DNA of 64,000 nt from CAZENU01 sp965117035. Its GTDB lineage: Bacteria > Chloroflexota > Dehalococcoidia > Lucifugimonadales > CAZENU01. Both the position numbers and the translations under genes were made by a program. Shown piece by piece: positions 43,008 to 51,425 of the stretch. The stretch lies in the NCBI GenBank assembly GCA_965117035.1, contig OZ220748.1, forward strand, positions 2,232,001 through 2,296,000, written 5' to 3'. The notes beneath the pieces were generated by a model. The model saw only the letters and a program-made list of their open reading frames with translations. It did not search any database and had not been told where the DNA came from. Numbering within the stretch: the first letter of the stretch is position 1; every line of letters begins with the position of its first letter.

Positions 43008-43811
43008 ATGCGGATTTCGTTCGTAGGCGGCGGCAAGATGGGCGAGGCCATCGTGGGCGGCATGCTGGAGGCCGGAGTAGCCGACAGCGGCGACGTCAAG
43101 ATCGCCGAGCCGGTCACGGCCCGCCGCGACCACCTGCGCGACAAGCTCGACATCGAGGTGAGGCCGGCGGCGTCCGACGTGCTGGACGGGGCCGACCTGG
43201 TCGTACTCGCGGTCCAGCCGAAGGACCTTCCCGCGGTCATGGGCGACGTGGGCCCCGGTCTGGCCGACGGCCAGGTGGTCGTCTCGATAGTCGCGGGCGC
43301 CGTGATGGACACCCTGCTGGAGGGACTTGGCCACGACGCGGTCGTCCGGGTGATGCCGAACACGCCGGCGCAGATCGGCGCGGGCATGACGGTCTGGACG
43401 GCGTCCGCCGCGGTGCCTGAGGCGCGGATCGAGGAGACGCGGCGGATGCTGGGGACGCTCGGTGAGGAGCTGTACGTCGCGGACGAGCGGCTGGTGGACA
43501 TGGCGACGGCGCTGAGCGCCAGCGGCCCGGCGTACGTGTTCCTGTTCATCGAGGCGCTCATCGACGCAGGCGTCTACCTCGGCATGCCGCGTGACATGGC
43601 GCGCAAGCTGGCGCTGCAGACGGTGGCCGGCAGCACGCGGCTGGTCGACGAGACGGGATACCACCCGGCGCAGCTCAAGGACATGGTGACGTCGCCCGGC
43701 GGGACGACGATAGAGGCGCTGCGTACGTTCGAGCGCGGCCGGTTCAGGGGTACGGTGATCGACGCGGTCAAGGCGGCGTACGAGAAGTCGCAGGCGCTGG
43801 GGAGCCGATGA
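43008..43811 (+). CDS. proC: Pyrroline-5-carboxylate reductase
   Basis: Last step of proline synthesis, reducing pyrroline-5-carboxylate with NAD(P)H; 267 residues. N-terminal Rossmann motif FVGGGKMGEAIVGG; LVVLAVQPKD and VVSIVAGAV; VVRVMPNTPAQIGAG; the C-terminal family signature DMVTSPGGTTIEAL is intact. The stop overlaps the yggT start by four bases (ATGA). The proC-yggT order is also found in many other bacteria. Confidence 0.95.
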   Translation: MRISFVGGGKMGEAIVGGMLEAGVADSGDVKIAEPVTARRDHLRDKLDIEVRPAASDVLDGADLVVLAVQPKDLPAVMGDVGPGLADGQVVVSIVAGAVMDTLLEGLGHDAVVRVMPNTPAQIGAGMTVWTASAAVPEARIEETRRMLGTLGEELYVADERLVDMATALSASGPAYVFLFIEALIDAGVYLGMPRDMARKLALQTVAGSTRLVDETGYHPAQLKDMVTSPGGTTIEALRTFERGRFRGTVIDAVKAAYEKSQALGSR

Positions 43812-44068
43812 CCTATCTCATCAACTTCATAGAGCTTCTGGTGCTGGTGCTGAACCTGGCGATCTTCGGCCGGGCGATCATGTCGTGGATATCGCCGGCC
43901 GGGAGCGACCCGCTCAGCGCGGTGCTGTTCCAGCTCACGGAGCCGATCCTGAAGCCTGTGCGGCAGATCATGCCAGCGACCGGGATGATCGACCTGAGCC
44001 CGCTGGTCGCCCTGATCCTGATGAACGTGGTCGCGTACTTCCTGATACTGCCCGCCCTGGGGAGATAG
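43808..44068 (+). CDS. yggT: YggT family membrane protein
   Basis: 86 residues with two hydrophobic segments, 5-25 and 60-82, and the family motif between them: LVLNLAIFGRAIMSWISPAG and LTEPILKPVRQIMP. Members of this family are linked to division or osmotic responses in some bacteria; the mechanism is not known. It overlaps proC by 4 bp. The gene usually found next, yggU, appears here as a domain at the end of the convergent gene. Confidence 0.93.
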   Translation: MTYLINFIELLVLVLNLAIFGRAIMSWISPAGSDPLSAVLFQLTEPILKPVRQIMPATGMIDLSPLVALILMNVVAYFLILPALGR

Positions 44069-44078
44069 GACGGCCGGG

Positions 44079-46016
44079 TCAGGCGCCCGATCTGAGCCGG
44101 GCGAGAACGGCCGCGAGCGCGGCGTCCTCCACCCGCACCAGCTTGTCCCGGCTCCGCAGGCCGCCGACTATGGCGACTCGCCCCGTGGCGACGCCGAGCC
44201 GGTCGGCGATGAGCTTCACGGCCGCGGCGTTCGCCCTGCCCTCGTGGGCTGGGGCCGCGACGTTGACCCGGACCCGCCCTTGGGCGTCGACCGACACCGC
44301 ATCGCGGCCCGACCGCGGCCGCACACGGACCTCGAGCGTCGCGTGACCGGGAGCCGCGACGTCCGGCGCGGGGTCGGTCCCGGCCCGTCCGCCGCGTCTT
44401 CGGGCCAAGGCGTGGGGCGTGGCGGCCGCGAGCGTTACGCGGGCCCACCGGGAGTCGTCGTGGCCGATCGGGCCGTCGGAGAAGGCCAAGAGGTTGTACG
44501 CCCCGGCGGCGGCCAGGAGCAGCGCCGCGACGGCGAACGCGACGGCCGGGGTGACCCTGCCGCGCATCAGCTCGATCAGCCCGTCGAGGGCGTAGCCCGC
44601 GGCCGCGTAGACCGCTGGCAGCGCGACGATCAGCCGCCCGTACATGCCGTCGTCCCGGGTCAGCCCGACCACGACCACCGCCGCGGCCGCGGCCGACCAG
44701 ACGTGGAAGCTCTCTCGACTGCGCCATCTCCAGAGCGCGGCCATTAGCCCCGCCGCGGCGAGCAGGGCGGTCGCGGGGTCGAGGAGGCGGCGCGCGGGGC
44801 CGTCGTCGCCGCGCAGAGGCAGGGCGGCCGCGGTGGAGACGATATTGCCCACGGTGAAGCGCGACTGCTCCATGAACCCCGGCTGCGCCGCGTACCCGGC
44901 CGTGTTCGACAGCCACACGGCGCCGAGGCGCTCGCCGGCTTCGTCCCGGTCGGCGGCCAGCGACCAGGCGTACGGCGCCGCGACGATCAGCGCCGCCGCC
45001 AGGAAGGCGGCGAACCTGCTCCACACGACGGCAACGGGGCGCTCGCCCGCCAGGAGCTCCCGCGCCCACCAGAGCGAGACGACGACCGCGAAGACGTAGA
45101 AGGCGTTGTGGGTGTAGACGGCGGCCCCGAACACGGCGCCGGCCAGCGCGAATCCGCGCGGCCGTTCCCCGGAGCGCATGGCCGTCAGCAGCAGGTAGCT
45201 CGCGGCAAGCTGGAGGAGGACGAGCGCTCCGACGGGCAGCGCGAGGCGCGAGTACCCGATGTGCCACAGGCTGAACGCCAGCAGCATGGCGCCGAGGAGC
45301 GCGGCGCGGGGGCCGAACAGGGCGCGGCAGTAGACGAAGAACATCGCAACGGCGGCGAGTCCGAGCAGCGCGGACAGCGACCGCAGGGAGGCCGCGCCAT
45401 CGCCCAGGACTCCGGCCCACCCTGCGAGTGCGTAGACGAAGCCGGTCGGCTGCCCGCCAGCGGCCTCGGACCACAGGCCGACGGCCCGGCCGTCCAGGAC
45501 GCTCGAAACCGCGGCGGGTACCTGGGACTCCGGACCCGCCATTGGGTCGGGCGACGACCCAATGTCCGCGAGCCGGGCGAATGCAGCCACCCCGAAGAAC
45601 AGGGCGACCCCGGCGTAGAAGAGCATGCTCGGTCGAGACGCCGACCGCGGGAGAGGTCCTTGCGCCGCGCCGCTTGCGTGAGGCGGATGCGGAGGATATG
45701 GGCCGGTTTCGTGGCTGGGAACCCCGGCGATGGATTCCCGCCTGCGCGGGAAAGACGGTTGGGCTAGAGTCTCCCCGCGCGGGAGCGACGGCCGGGCGCC
45801 GGCCTCCGGGGCGAGCCGCGACGTCGTCGCCGTCCGTGCCGCCCCGGCACGGCCCCGCAGGGGCACGCCGCACTCGTTGCAGAAACGCTGGCCGACCGGG
45901 TTGGGCGAACCGCACGACGCGCACGACGACCGCGCGTCCAGGCGCTCGCCGCAGCTTCCGCAGGCGGCCGCGGAGAGGCGGTTCTCGTAGCCGCAGCCGC
46001 TACAGGTTATCGGCAT
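44079..46016 (-). CDS. Fusion protein: double zinc ribbon, GT39-like membrane domain, YggU (DUF167) domain
   Basis: 645 residues with an unusual layout. Residues 1-50 are two CxxC zinc-ribbon units (CSGCGYENRLSAAACGSCG and CASCGSPNPVGQRFCNECG). Residues about 55-120 are disordered and include FPRRRESI, a peptide read from a common palindromic repeat. Residues about 130-520 have about nine or ten membrane helices with a mannosyltransferase-like loop (DIGSSPDPMAGPESQVPAAV, FVYALAGW, HIGYSRLALPVGALVLLQLAASYLLL), suggesting a polyprenyl-linked sugar transferase fold. Residues about 565-645 are a complete YggU domain (VRVRPRSGRDAVSVD, VRVNVAAPAHEGRANAAAVKLIADRLG, GLRSRDKLVRV). Substrate unknown; the YggU part could also come from a merged gene. 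Confidence 0.75.
   Translation of the reverse strand: MPITCSGCGYENRLSAAACGSCGERLDARSSCASCGSPNPVGQRFCNECGVPLRGRAGAARTATTSRLAPEAGARPSLPRGETLAQPSFPRRRESIAGVPSHETGPYPPHPPHASGAAQGPLPRSASRPSMLFYAGVALFFGVAAFARLADIGSSPDPMAGPESQVPAAVSSVLDGRAVGLWSEAAGGQPTGFVYALAGWAGVLGDGAASLRSLSALLGLAAVAMFFVYCRALFGPRAALLGAMLLAFSLWHIGYSRLALPVGALVLLQLAASYLLLTAMRSGERPRGFALAGAVFGAAVYTHNAFYVFAVVVSLWWARELLAGERPVAVVWSRFAAFLAAALIVAAPYAWSLAADRDEAGERLGAVWLSNTAGYAAQPGFMEQSRFTVGNIVSTAAALPLRGDDGPARRLLDPATALLAAAGLMAALWRWRSRESFHVWSAAAAAVVVVGLTRDDGMYGRLIVALPAVYAAAGYALDGLIELMRGRVTPAVAFAVAALLLAAAGAYNLLAFSDGPIGHDDSRWARVTLAAATPHALARRRGGRAGTDPAPDVAAPGHATLEVRVRPRSGRDAVSVDAQGRVRVNVAAPAHEGRANAAAVKLIADRLGVATGRVAIVGGLRSRDKLVRVEDAALAAVLARLRSGA
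45730..45764. repeat. PRRRES-type palindromic repeat inside a coding region
   Basis: GATGGATTCCCGCCTGCGCGGGAAAGACGG is the core of a very common bacterial extragenic palindrome. Here it is in frame within the linker of the fusion gene, read as SFPRRRESIAG on the minus strand. The related core GGATACCCGCCTGCGCGGG is at 58654-58672 inside a family A repeat. Confidence 0.75.
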
Positions 46017-46064
46017 CTCTGGCTCCGGCCGAAGTGGGCGTCACCGTCATATCCCGTCCCGGCG

Positions 46065-46820
46065 CTATGCGTGCGCCGTCGCGCCGCCGTCGACGTAGAT
46101 GGTCTGGCCGGTGACGAAGTCGGAGGCGTCGGACGCGAGGTAGACGACGAGCCCGGCGACGTCGTCCGGGCTTCCCAGGCGGCGCGACGGGATGAACCGC
46201 TCCAGGCGCTCGTCGGCGCCGGCCGCGGCCGTGGTCAGCCAGCCGGCGCCGACGGCATTGACGCGGATGCCGTGCCGCGCCCACTCGAGCGCGAGCGAGG
46301 CCGTGAGCTGCTTCACCGCGCCCTGGCTGGCGGCGTAGACGGCGGAGTTCGGCAGGCCGCGCGACGACAGGCCGGACGAGATGTTGACGATCCGGCCGTG
46401 GCCCTGCCGCAGCATCCGTCTTCCCACGGCCTGGCAGCACAGGAACATCGACCTGACGTTCACATCCATCACGGCGTCCCACTCTGCCTCCGTCACGGCA
46501 TCGAAGGGCTTGCCAAGCTCCGCGTGCGCTCCGTTGACCAGGACGTCGATACGCCCCATCTCGGCGACGACGCGGTCGACCATCGTCTCGACGTCGGTCG
46601 CCCTCGCCGGGTCCGCGCCGACGGCGACCGCCCGCCTGCCCGCGGCCTCGACCGCGCGGGCCGACGCCTCGACCTCCGGGGCATACGAGCCCGCGACGGC
46701 CACGTCCGCTCCGGCGCCGGCGAGGGCCGCCGCGAGACGACGCGTCCAGCCGCGCCGGTCGGTCGTCAGCAGCACGACCTTGCCGTCCAGGTCGGGCAGT
46801 CCGGCGAGGGCGCCCATCAC
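46065..46820 (-). CDS. Short-chain dehydrogenase/reductase with degenerate catalytic motifs
   Basis: 251-residue SDR-fold protein. The fold is clear (GRIDVLVNGAH, VMDVNVRSMFLCCQAVG, GRIVNISSGLSSRG, FVTGQTIYVDGGA). However, the cofactor loop TGxxxGxG is replaced by TTDRRGWTRR, and the active-site YxxxK reads YAASQ, so the catalytic Lys is Gln. Tyr and Ser remain. It is probably inactive as a dehydrogenase. The gene start overlaps the stop of the canonical SDR upstream by 4 bp (ATGA), so a heteromeric active/inactive pair is plausible (inference). Confidence 0.88.
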   Translation of the reverse strand: MMGALAGLPDLDGKVVLLTTDRRGWTRRLAAALAGAGADVAVAGSYAPEVEASARAVEAAGRRAVAVGADPARATDVETMVDRVVAEMGRIDVLVNGAHAELGKPFDAVTEAEWDAVMDVNVRSMFLCCQAVGRRMLRQGHGRIVNISSGLSSRGLPNSAVYAASQGAVKQLTASLALEWARHGIRVNAVGAGWLTTAAAGADERLERFIPSRRLGSPDDVAGLVVYLASDASDFVTGQTIYVDGGATAHA

Positions 46821-47620
46821 GGCTCCAGCGGCACGACCGGCGCGTACCCGGTCGGAGCGTAGCCCCCGGCCAGCCCTCCGCCGTCGGCGACGAAGAGCGC
46901 GCCGTTCATGTAGTCCGAGGCGTTCGACGCCAGGAATACGGCTATGGGGCCCAGCTCCCTCGCGTCGCCGACCCTGCCGACGGGTATGAAGTCGGGCCGC
47001 GGCAGCACCTCCTCCGAAGCCTCGGTCGCCTCGGTTGGGAAGTAGCCGGGCACGATGCAGTTGCTGGTCACCCCGTACCGGCCCAGGCTCGTCGCCAGCG
47101 TGCGGGTGAGCTGTATGACGCCGCCCTTGGCGCAGGCGTAGGCGTAGTTGTCCCGGCCGCCCCGCAGGCCGAAGCCGGAGGAGACGTTGACGATCTTGCC
47201 CCCGCCCCGCTCCACCATGTGCCGGGCTATGCCGCGGGAGCAGAGGAAGGCGCTGGTCAGGTTGGACTCCAGCCCGGCGCGGAACTCGTCCACGGAAATC
47301 TCCCAGATGGGCGCGCCGCCGTGGGCCGTCACCATTCCCGCGTTGTTGACCAGCACGTCCACCCGCCCCAGCTCGCCCAGTACCGTCCGGAACATGCCGC
47401 TGACGGCGTCCGGATCGGTGACGTCCGCCGGGACGGCGAGCGCGCGGCGGCCCATATCAGCCGCGTCCCGCGCGACGGCCTCCAGCGGCCCGGGGCGCCG
47501 GCCGACGACCGCGAGGTCGGCGCCCGCCGCCGCGAGCGCCAGCGCCATCTCACGCCCGAGACCGGTGCCGCCGCCGGTCACGACGGCCACCCTCCCTTCC
47601 AACACCGGCGACTCACTCAT
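46817..47620 (-). CDS. Short-chain dehydrogenase/reductase (canonical motifs)
   Basis: 267 residues, NAD(P)-dependent Rossmann enzyme. Cofactor motif VTGGGTGLGREM (15-26), NNAG in LVNNAGMV, catalytic Ser in VNVSSGFG and YACAK for Tyr and Lys. The C terminus has a Gly/Tyr/Pro-rich extension after the usual DGGG end. Substrate unknown; FabG-like or sugar/steroid-type roles are possible. It starts 3 bp after birA and is coupled to the degenerate SDR, so all three form one operon. Confidence 0.9.
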   Translation of the reverse strand: MSESPVLEGRVAVVTGGGTGLGREMALALAAAGADLAVVGRRPGPLEAVARDAADMGRRALAVPADVTDPDAVSGMFRTVLGELGRVDVLVNNAGMVTAHGGAPIWEISVDEFRAGLESNLTSAFLCSRGIARHMVERGGGKIVNVSSGFGLRGGRDNYAYACAKGGVIQLTRTLATSLGRYGVTSNCIVPGYFPTEATEASEEVLPRPDFIPVGRVGDARELGPIAVFLASNASDYMNGALFVADGGGLAGGYAPTGYAPVVPLEP

Positions 47621-47623
47621 GGT

Positions 47624-48406
47624 TCACGACTGGAGCGTCACCTCGCCCGCGATCGCCGTCCGGACCGATCCGTCGGGGCCTGTCAGCAGCAGGTTGCCCT
47701 CCTCGTCGACGCCGGTGGCCTGCCCGACCATCTCGCTGTCCCGCCATCGAACACGGACGGTCGACCCGAGGGTGTCGAGCCTGCTCGCCCACCGGTCGGT
47801 GAGCGATCCGCCGGACCGTACCTCGGCGTACAGGTCGTCCACGTCCTCGATGACGGCCCGCAGGACCTCGGCGCGGTCGAGCGGTGCGCCCGCCTCGGCC
47901 ATGAGGCTCGTGGCGGTCCCCGCGATCGCCGGGGAAGCCGACGTGTCCAGGTTGACGTTGATCCCAACGCCCAGCACCGCGTGTTTCAGCCCCTTCGCGC
48001 GCATGGACGTCTCGATCAGGATGCCGGACAGCTTCTTCCCGCCGACCCGCACGTCGTTCGGCCACTTGACGGCCGCCTCGACGCCGGCGATGCGCTCGAC
48101 GGCGGACGCGACGCCCAGGGTCGCGGCCATGTTGAGCTGGCTCAGCTGCGGAAGCTCCGGCCTGAGGACAGCGGAGAAGGCGACGTTGCCGCCCGGGCCG
48201 CCTATCCAGCGCCGGTCGAATCTGCCGCGGGCGTCGGTCTGTTCGTCGGCGAGCACCACCGTCCCCTCCGCGCAACCGGCGTCGGCGAGAGCGGCGGCCT
48301 CATCCATCGTGGAGCCGACGGCGCCGAGATGCACGAGCCGGCCGCCAATCACCCGGCCATCGAGTAGCGTCCGGAGCCGCCCTGTCTCGCTCGCAGTCCA
48401 TCCCAA
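47624..48406 (-). CDS. birA: Biotin--[acetyl-CoA-carboxylase] ligase
   Basis: Attaches biotin to carboxylase carrier domains; 260 residues from TTG 48406, with GAGGTGAG about nine bases upstream. The ligase domain has VGSTMDEAAALA, the biotin-binding DARGRFDRRWIGGPGGNVAFS and KWPNDVRVGGKKLSGILIE with the catalytic Lys. The C-terminal beta-barrel (VRVRWRDSEMVGQATGVDEEGNLLL) is present. There is no N-terminal helix-turn-helix, so it is a monofunctional enzyme and not a repressor. Upstream in-frame sequence to 48598 covers the promoter and is not coding. Confidence 0.92.
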   Translation of the reverse strand: MGWTASETGRLRTLLDGRVIGGRLVHLGAVGSTMDEAAALADAGCAEGTVVLADEQTDARGRFDRRWIGGPGGNVAFSAVLRPELPQLSQLNMAATLGVASAVERIAGVEAAVKWPNDVRVGGKKLSGILIETSMRAKGLKHAVLGVGINVNLDTSASPAIAGTATSLMAEAGAPLDRAEVLRAVIEDVDDLYAEVRSGGSLTDRWASRLDTLGSTVRVRWRDSEMVGQATGVDEEGNLLLTGPDGSVRTAIAGEVTLQS

Positions 48407-48439
48407 CGCGGGCCGCTCACCTCGATAGAATCTGGGCCG

Positions 48440-48468
48440 ATGGTAGGGTCGCCCGCGGGGGGTGTCAA
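48440..48468 (-). promoter_or_regulatory. Promoter of birA-SDR-SDR
   Basis: Minus strand TTGACA (48468-48463), exactly 17 bases, TACCAT (48445-48440). The start point would be about 27 bases before the TTG start of birA, which supports that start. Confidence 0.75.
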
Positions 48469-48542
48469 GAAAGCTGCGAGCCTCCGTCCCGCGCCGGTGC
48501 GACGCGTACCGAATTGCGACTACTCGACAACCGGACAATTCG

Positions 48543-48571
48543 TTGCCGACCCCAATTGCCCGTGATACAAT
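48543..48571 (+). promoter_or_regulatory. Promoter of the RRM protein gene
   Basis: TTGCCG (48543-48548), 17 bases, TACAAT (48566-48571). The resulting 5' leader is about 110 bases, long for this genome; RRM and cold-shock protein genes often have such leaders. Confidence 0.65.
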
Positions 48572-48689
48572 CGCGCCGACTCCCAGACCGAGTGGCAAAG
48601 ACGTCCCGCTTTCGACGAATTACCGGTACGAGAGTTTTCGCGACGCTTGCGACCGACGAGGAGTACCAGTTTCCAGGAAGGAGCGGCGC

Positions 48690-48965
48690 GTGAACATCTA
48701 CGTAGGCAACCTGCCTTTTGAAGTAACGGACGAGGAGCTCGAAGCCGCATTCGCGGAGTTCGGCGAGGTATCGAGCGCGCGGGTGATAATCGACCGCTTC
48801 TCCGGCCGGTCCCGCGGTTTCGGATTCGTCGAGATGCCCACCGACTCGGAGGGTGAGGCCGCCATCGCCGCCATGAACGGCAAGGAAATGATGGGCCGCC
48901 CGCTGACGGTGAACGTGGCCCGGCCGCGCGAGGAACGGCCGAGACGAGACTTCCCCCGCTACTAG
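48690..48965 (+). CDS. RNA-binding protein with one RRM domain
   Basis: 91 residues, GTG start with GGAAGGAG upstream. RNP2 is IYVGNLPF (3-10) and RNP1 is SRGFGFVEM (about 41-49), both with the aromatic residues that stack on RNA. The tail is short and basic (RPREERPRRDFPRY). Bacterial single-RRM proteins of this type (Rbp family) are small, abundant and often cold-induced. Confidence 0.93.
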   Translation: MNIYVGNLPFEVTDEELEAAFAEFGEVSSARVIIDRFSGRSRGFGFVEMPTDSEGEAAIAAMNGKEMMGRPLTVNVARPREERPRRDFPRY

Positions 48966-49148
48966 TTCGTAACCCTCTGCGCCGGGGCGCGGACGCGCTC
49001 CCGGCCAGCCGCAAGACCGCACGCACGCTACGGCGGCGTCCGCCTCCGCTTCGGAGTTTCCCGCCGTCGTGACCGCCCCGTGTGCCGTCGACCGGGCCGG
49101 GGCTCGTCCCCACCGGTCCCGAGCGGGTCGCAGACGGCGCCCCGCGCC

Positions 49149-50795
49149 CTACCAGCCCGCGGCGTGGCCGTCCCTCCGCAGGTCGGCGCCGCCCTGGAAC
49201 ACGCGCTGCTCGGCATCGTACGCGATGGCGTGCGCGCCGCCGACGCCCATCCACCACGCGTCGACCACGTTGACCTCGTGGCCGCGGGCCTCCAGGGCCG
49301 CGCGGACGTGACGCGGGAACCGCTCCTCCATCTCGATCATCCTGCCGGGCGAGCACTTGAAGCGCGGCGCGTCGATCGCCTGCTGCGGGTTCATCCCGAA
49401 GTCGAGGGCGTGTACGAGCATCTGGGTCGTCGTCTGGTGGATCCCGTAGCCGCCGGGCGTGCCGAGGCTCAGCAGGAAGCGGCCGCCGCGGTAGGTCTGG
49501 GTCGGCGCCACCACGAAGTCTACCCGCCTGCCGGGGCCGACCACGTTCGGGCTCGCGGGGTCGAGGTCGAAGTAGGACATCATGTTGTTCAGAAAAATCC
49601 CCGTATCGCCGATGGCCACGGCCGAGCCGAAACCGCCGCCAAGCGTCTGCGTGATGGTGACGACGTTGCCCTCACCGTCGGCCACGGCGAAGTGGGTGGT
49701 CATGCCGCCGCTGTGGGCCGACACGTCGCCCGGGGACAGCGAGCCCTCCGGGACGTCGGCCGTGTACTTCTCCCAGGGCAGCGACGCCGCGTTGTCCACG
49801 TCGATGCGTTTGCGCTGCTCCCTGGCGTAGCTCGCGGACAGCAGGCCGTCCAGCGGGATGTCGGTGTGGTCGGGGTCGCCCGCGTAGCGCACGCGGTCGG
49901 TCATCGACAGCTTGACCGACTCGATCGTCGCGTGGAGGGTGTCCGCATGCTGGAACGACAGCTCGTCGGGCGAGAACGTCTCCAGGAGCTTGAGGGTCTG
50001 CAGCACCTGGAACCCGCTGCAGTTGGGAGGCACGGTGTAGACGTCGAGTCCGCGGTAGCGGACGCTGATCGGGTCGGCCCAACGGGCCTCGTAGGTCGAG
50101 AAGTCCTCCAGGGAGTAGATACCGCCCATGGCCGTGCTGGCCTCGACGATGCGCCGCGCGAGGTCGCCGCGGTAGAAGGCGTCGCCGCCCCCATCCGCGA
50201 CGGCCCTGAAGGACTCGGCGAGCTGCGTCATGCGGAGGCGCGCGCCGGGCGGCGGGGCACGTCCGTCGCCGTCGAGCATGATGGATGCGGAGGACGGGAA
50301 CCGCCCGAGCCTGTCGGCGGACTCGGCGGTCTTGGCGCTGTTCAGGTACGTGAACGGGAAGCCGTTCTCGGCGTAGTCGATGGCGGGCTGGAAGAGGCGT
50401 CGGCGGTCCATGCTGCCGTACGTCTCGTGGAGCGTGAGCCATCCCGCGACGTTGCCCGGGACCATCGCCGCCAGGATGCCCGTCTCGGCCGTATCGTCGC
50501 TGTACAGGTCGGGACGCGCGGCCCGCGGGGCCCGGCCCGAGAAGTCGAGGGCGCGAACCCGGCCCTCGCTGGCGACACAGGCCAGGCCGACACCGATGCC
50601 GCCCATGCCCGACATGTAGGGCTCGACGACGTTCAGCACGGCTGCTGTGGCGACGGCGGCGTCGAAGGCATTGCCGCCGTCCATCAGGACGCGCAGGCCG
50701 GACGTAGTCGCCAGCGGGTGGGCCGAGGACACCATCCCGTTCACGCCCATCGCGACCGGTCTCGACGGCTGAGGGTACTGGTACGGACTGCGCAT
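49149..50795 (-). CDS. Gamma-glutamyltransferase family Ntn-hydrolase
   Basis: 548 residues from ATG 50795, with AGGAG eight bases before; the open frame upstream to 50870 overlaps the promoter. The family self-cleaves at a Thr that becomes the nucleophile; here it is in GGMTTHFAVADGEGNVVTITQTL. The substrate-binding loops NNMMSYFD and LGTPGGYGIHQTTTQ are present, as is MDGGNAFDAAVATAAVLNVVEP at the start. No signal peptide is seen, so a cytoplasmic cephalosporin-acylase or GGT-like hydrolase is as likely as periplasmic GGT. Confidence 0.88.
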   Translation of the reverse strand: MRSPYQYPQPSRPVAMGVNGMVSSAHPLATTSGLRVLMDGGNAFDAAVATAAVLNVVEPYMSGMGGIGVGLACVASEGRVRALDFSGRAPRAARPDLYSDDTAETGILAAMVPGNVAGWLTLHETYGSMDRRRLFQPAIDYAENGFPFTYLNSAKTAESADRLGRFPSSASIMLDGDGRAPPPGARLRMTQLAESFRAVADGGGDAFYRGDLARRIVEASTAMGGIYSLEDFSTYEARWADPISVRYRGLDVYTVPPNCSGFQVLQTLKLLETFSPDELSFQHADTLHATIESVKLSMTDRVRYAGDPDHTDIPLDGLLSASYAREQRKRIDVDNAASLPWEKYTADVPEGSLSPGDVSAHSGGMTTHFAVADGEGNVVTITQTLGGGFGSAVAIGDTGIFLNNMMSYFDLDPASPNVVGPGRRVDFVVAPTQTYRGGRFLLSLGTPGGYGIHQTTTQMLVHALDFGMNPQQAIDAPRFKCSPGRMIEMEERFPRHVRAALEARGHEVNVVDAWWMGVGGAHAIAYDAEQRVFQGGADLRRDGHAAGW

Positions 50796-50830
50796 ATTGA
50801 CACTCCTGGCGCGGTCGTCGCCGCGGGACA

Positions 50831-50860
50831 ACGCTATTCGCGCGCGGCGGCCCCTGTCAA
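50831..50860 (-). promoter_or_regulatory. Promoter of the gamma-glutamyltransferase gene
   Basis: Minus strand TTGACA (50860-50855), 18 bases, TAGCGT (50836-50831); about 30 bases of leader. Confidence 0.6.
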
Positions 50861-50927
50861 GCGCCTCCATGAGAACTGGACGCCCTGGGGGCCTTCATCC
50901 AGCGGGTCTCGAAAACGCCACTGCCCG

Positions 50928-51224
50928 CTATCCCACGGCGGCAGCCTTGAAGTCCTCGACCTCGATCTCCCTCGCCGGTTCCCGGGCCTGCCACAGGTCA
51001 TAGGCAGTCTGCATGCCGAGCCATGTCTCCGGGGTGGAGCCAAACGCCTGGGACAGGCGGAGGGACATTTCCACCGATACGCCAGCCTTCCCGTTCACGA
51101 GGTCCGACAGCGCCTGTCGGGTTACTCCCAGCCCCTGCGCCGCTCGCGTGACCGTCAGCCCCAATGGCTCGAGGCATTCGTATCGTACGATCTCACCCGG
51201 ATGGGGAGGGTTGTCCGTGCCCAT
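50928..51224 (-). CDS. HigA-family antitoxin (XRE helix-turn-helix)
   Basis: 98 residues. PHPGEIVRYECLEPLGLTVTRAAQGLGVTRQALSDLVNGKAGVSVEMSLRLSQAFG in outline is the HigA/VapI domain: GEI start, HTH, and the motif TPETWLGMQTAYDLWQA. HigA binds HigB toxin and represses the operon. The gene immediately upstream is the remnant of higB, so this antitoxin appears orphaned. AAGGTGAG precedes the ATG. Confidence 0.9.
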   Translation of the reverse strand: MGTDNPPHPGEIVRYECLEPLGLTVTRAAQGLGVTRQALSDLVNGKAGVSVEMSLRLSQAFGSTPETWLGMQTAYDLWQAREPAREIEVEDFKAAAVG

Positions 51225-51237
51225 TCATCTCACCTTC

Positions 51238-51425
51238 TCAGTGGTAGTCCGTGTAGTCGACGTCGACCGCGTGTCCATCTTCGAACCTGAAGGTCGCTCG
51301 TTGTTCCCCGACACAGAGACCGCGTAGCAGCCGCTCAGCGCACTGCCCGGGTCGAGTACCGCTTGGCGCGCACCGCGCCCATTGTAGAGCGCCCGCAGTC
51401 CTCGGTGCTTGAACGACAGGACCAC
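51238..51425 (-). pseudogene. Decayed HigB toxin
   Basis: The N-terminal motif SFKHRGLRALY and the C-terminal motifs CYAVSVSGN and ATFRFEDGHAVDVDYTDYH of RelE/HigB toxins are all readable, but two lesions are seen. About 35 central residues between the helix and the strand are missing, and the last part is in another frame from about 51290, as if one base were lost in GGGGAACAACGAG. The TGA at 51240-51238 is 14 bp before HigA, the normal HigBA spacing. The toxin is presumably inactive. Confidence 0.75.
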
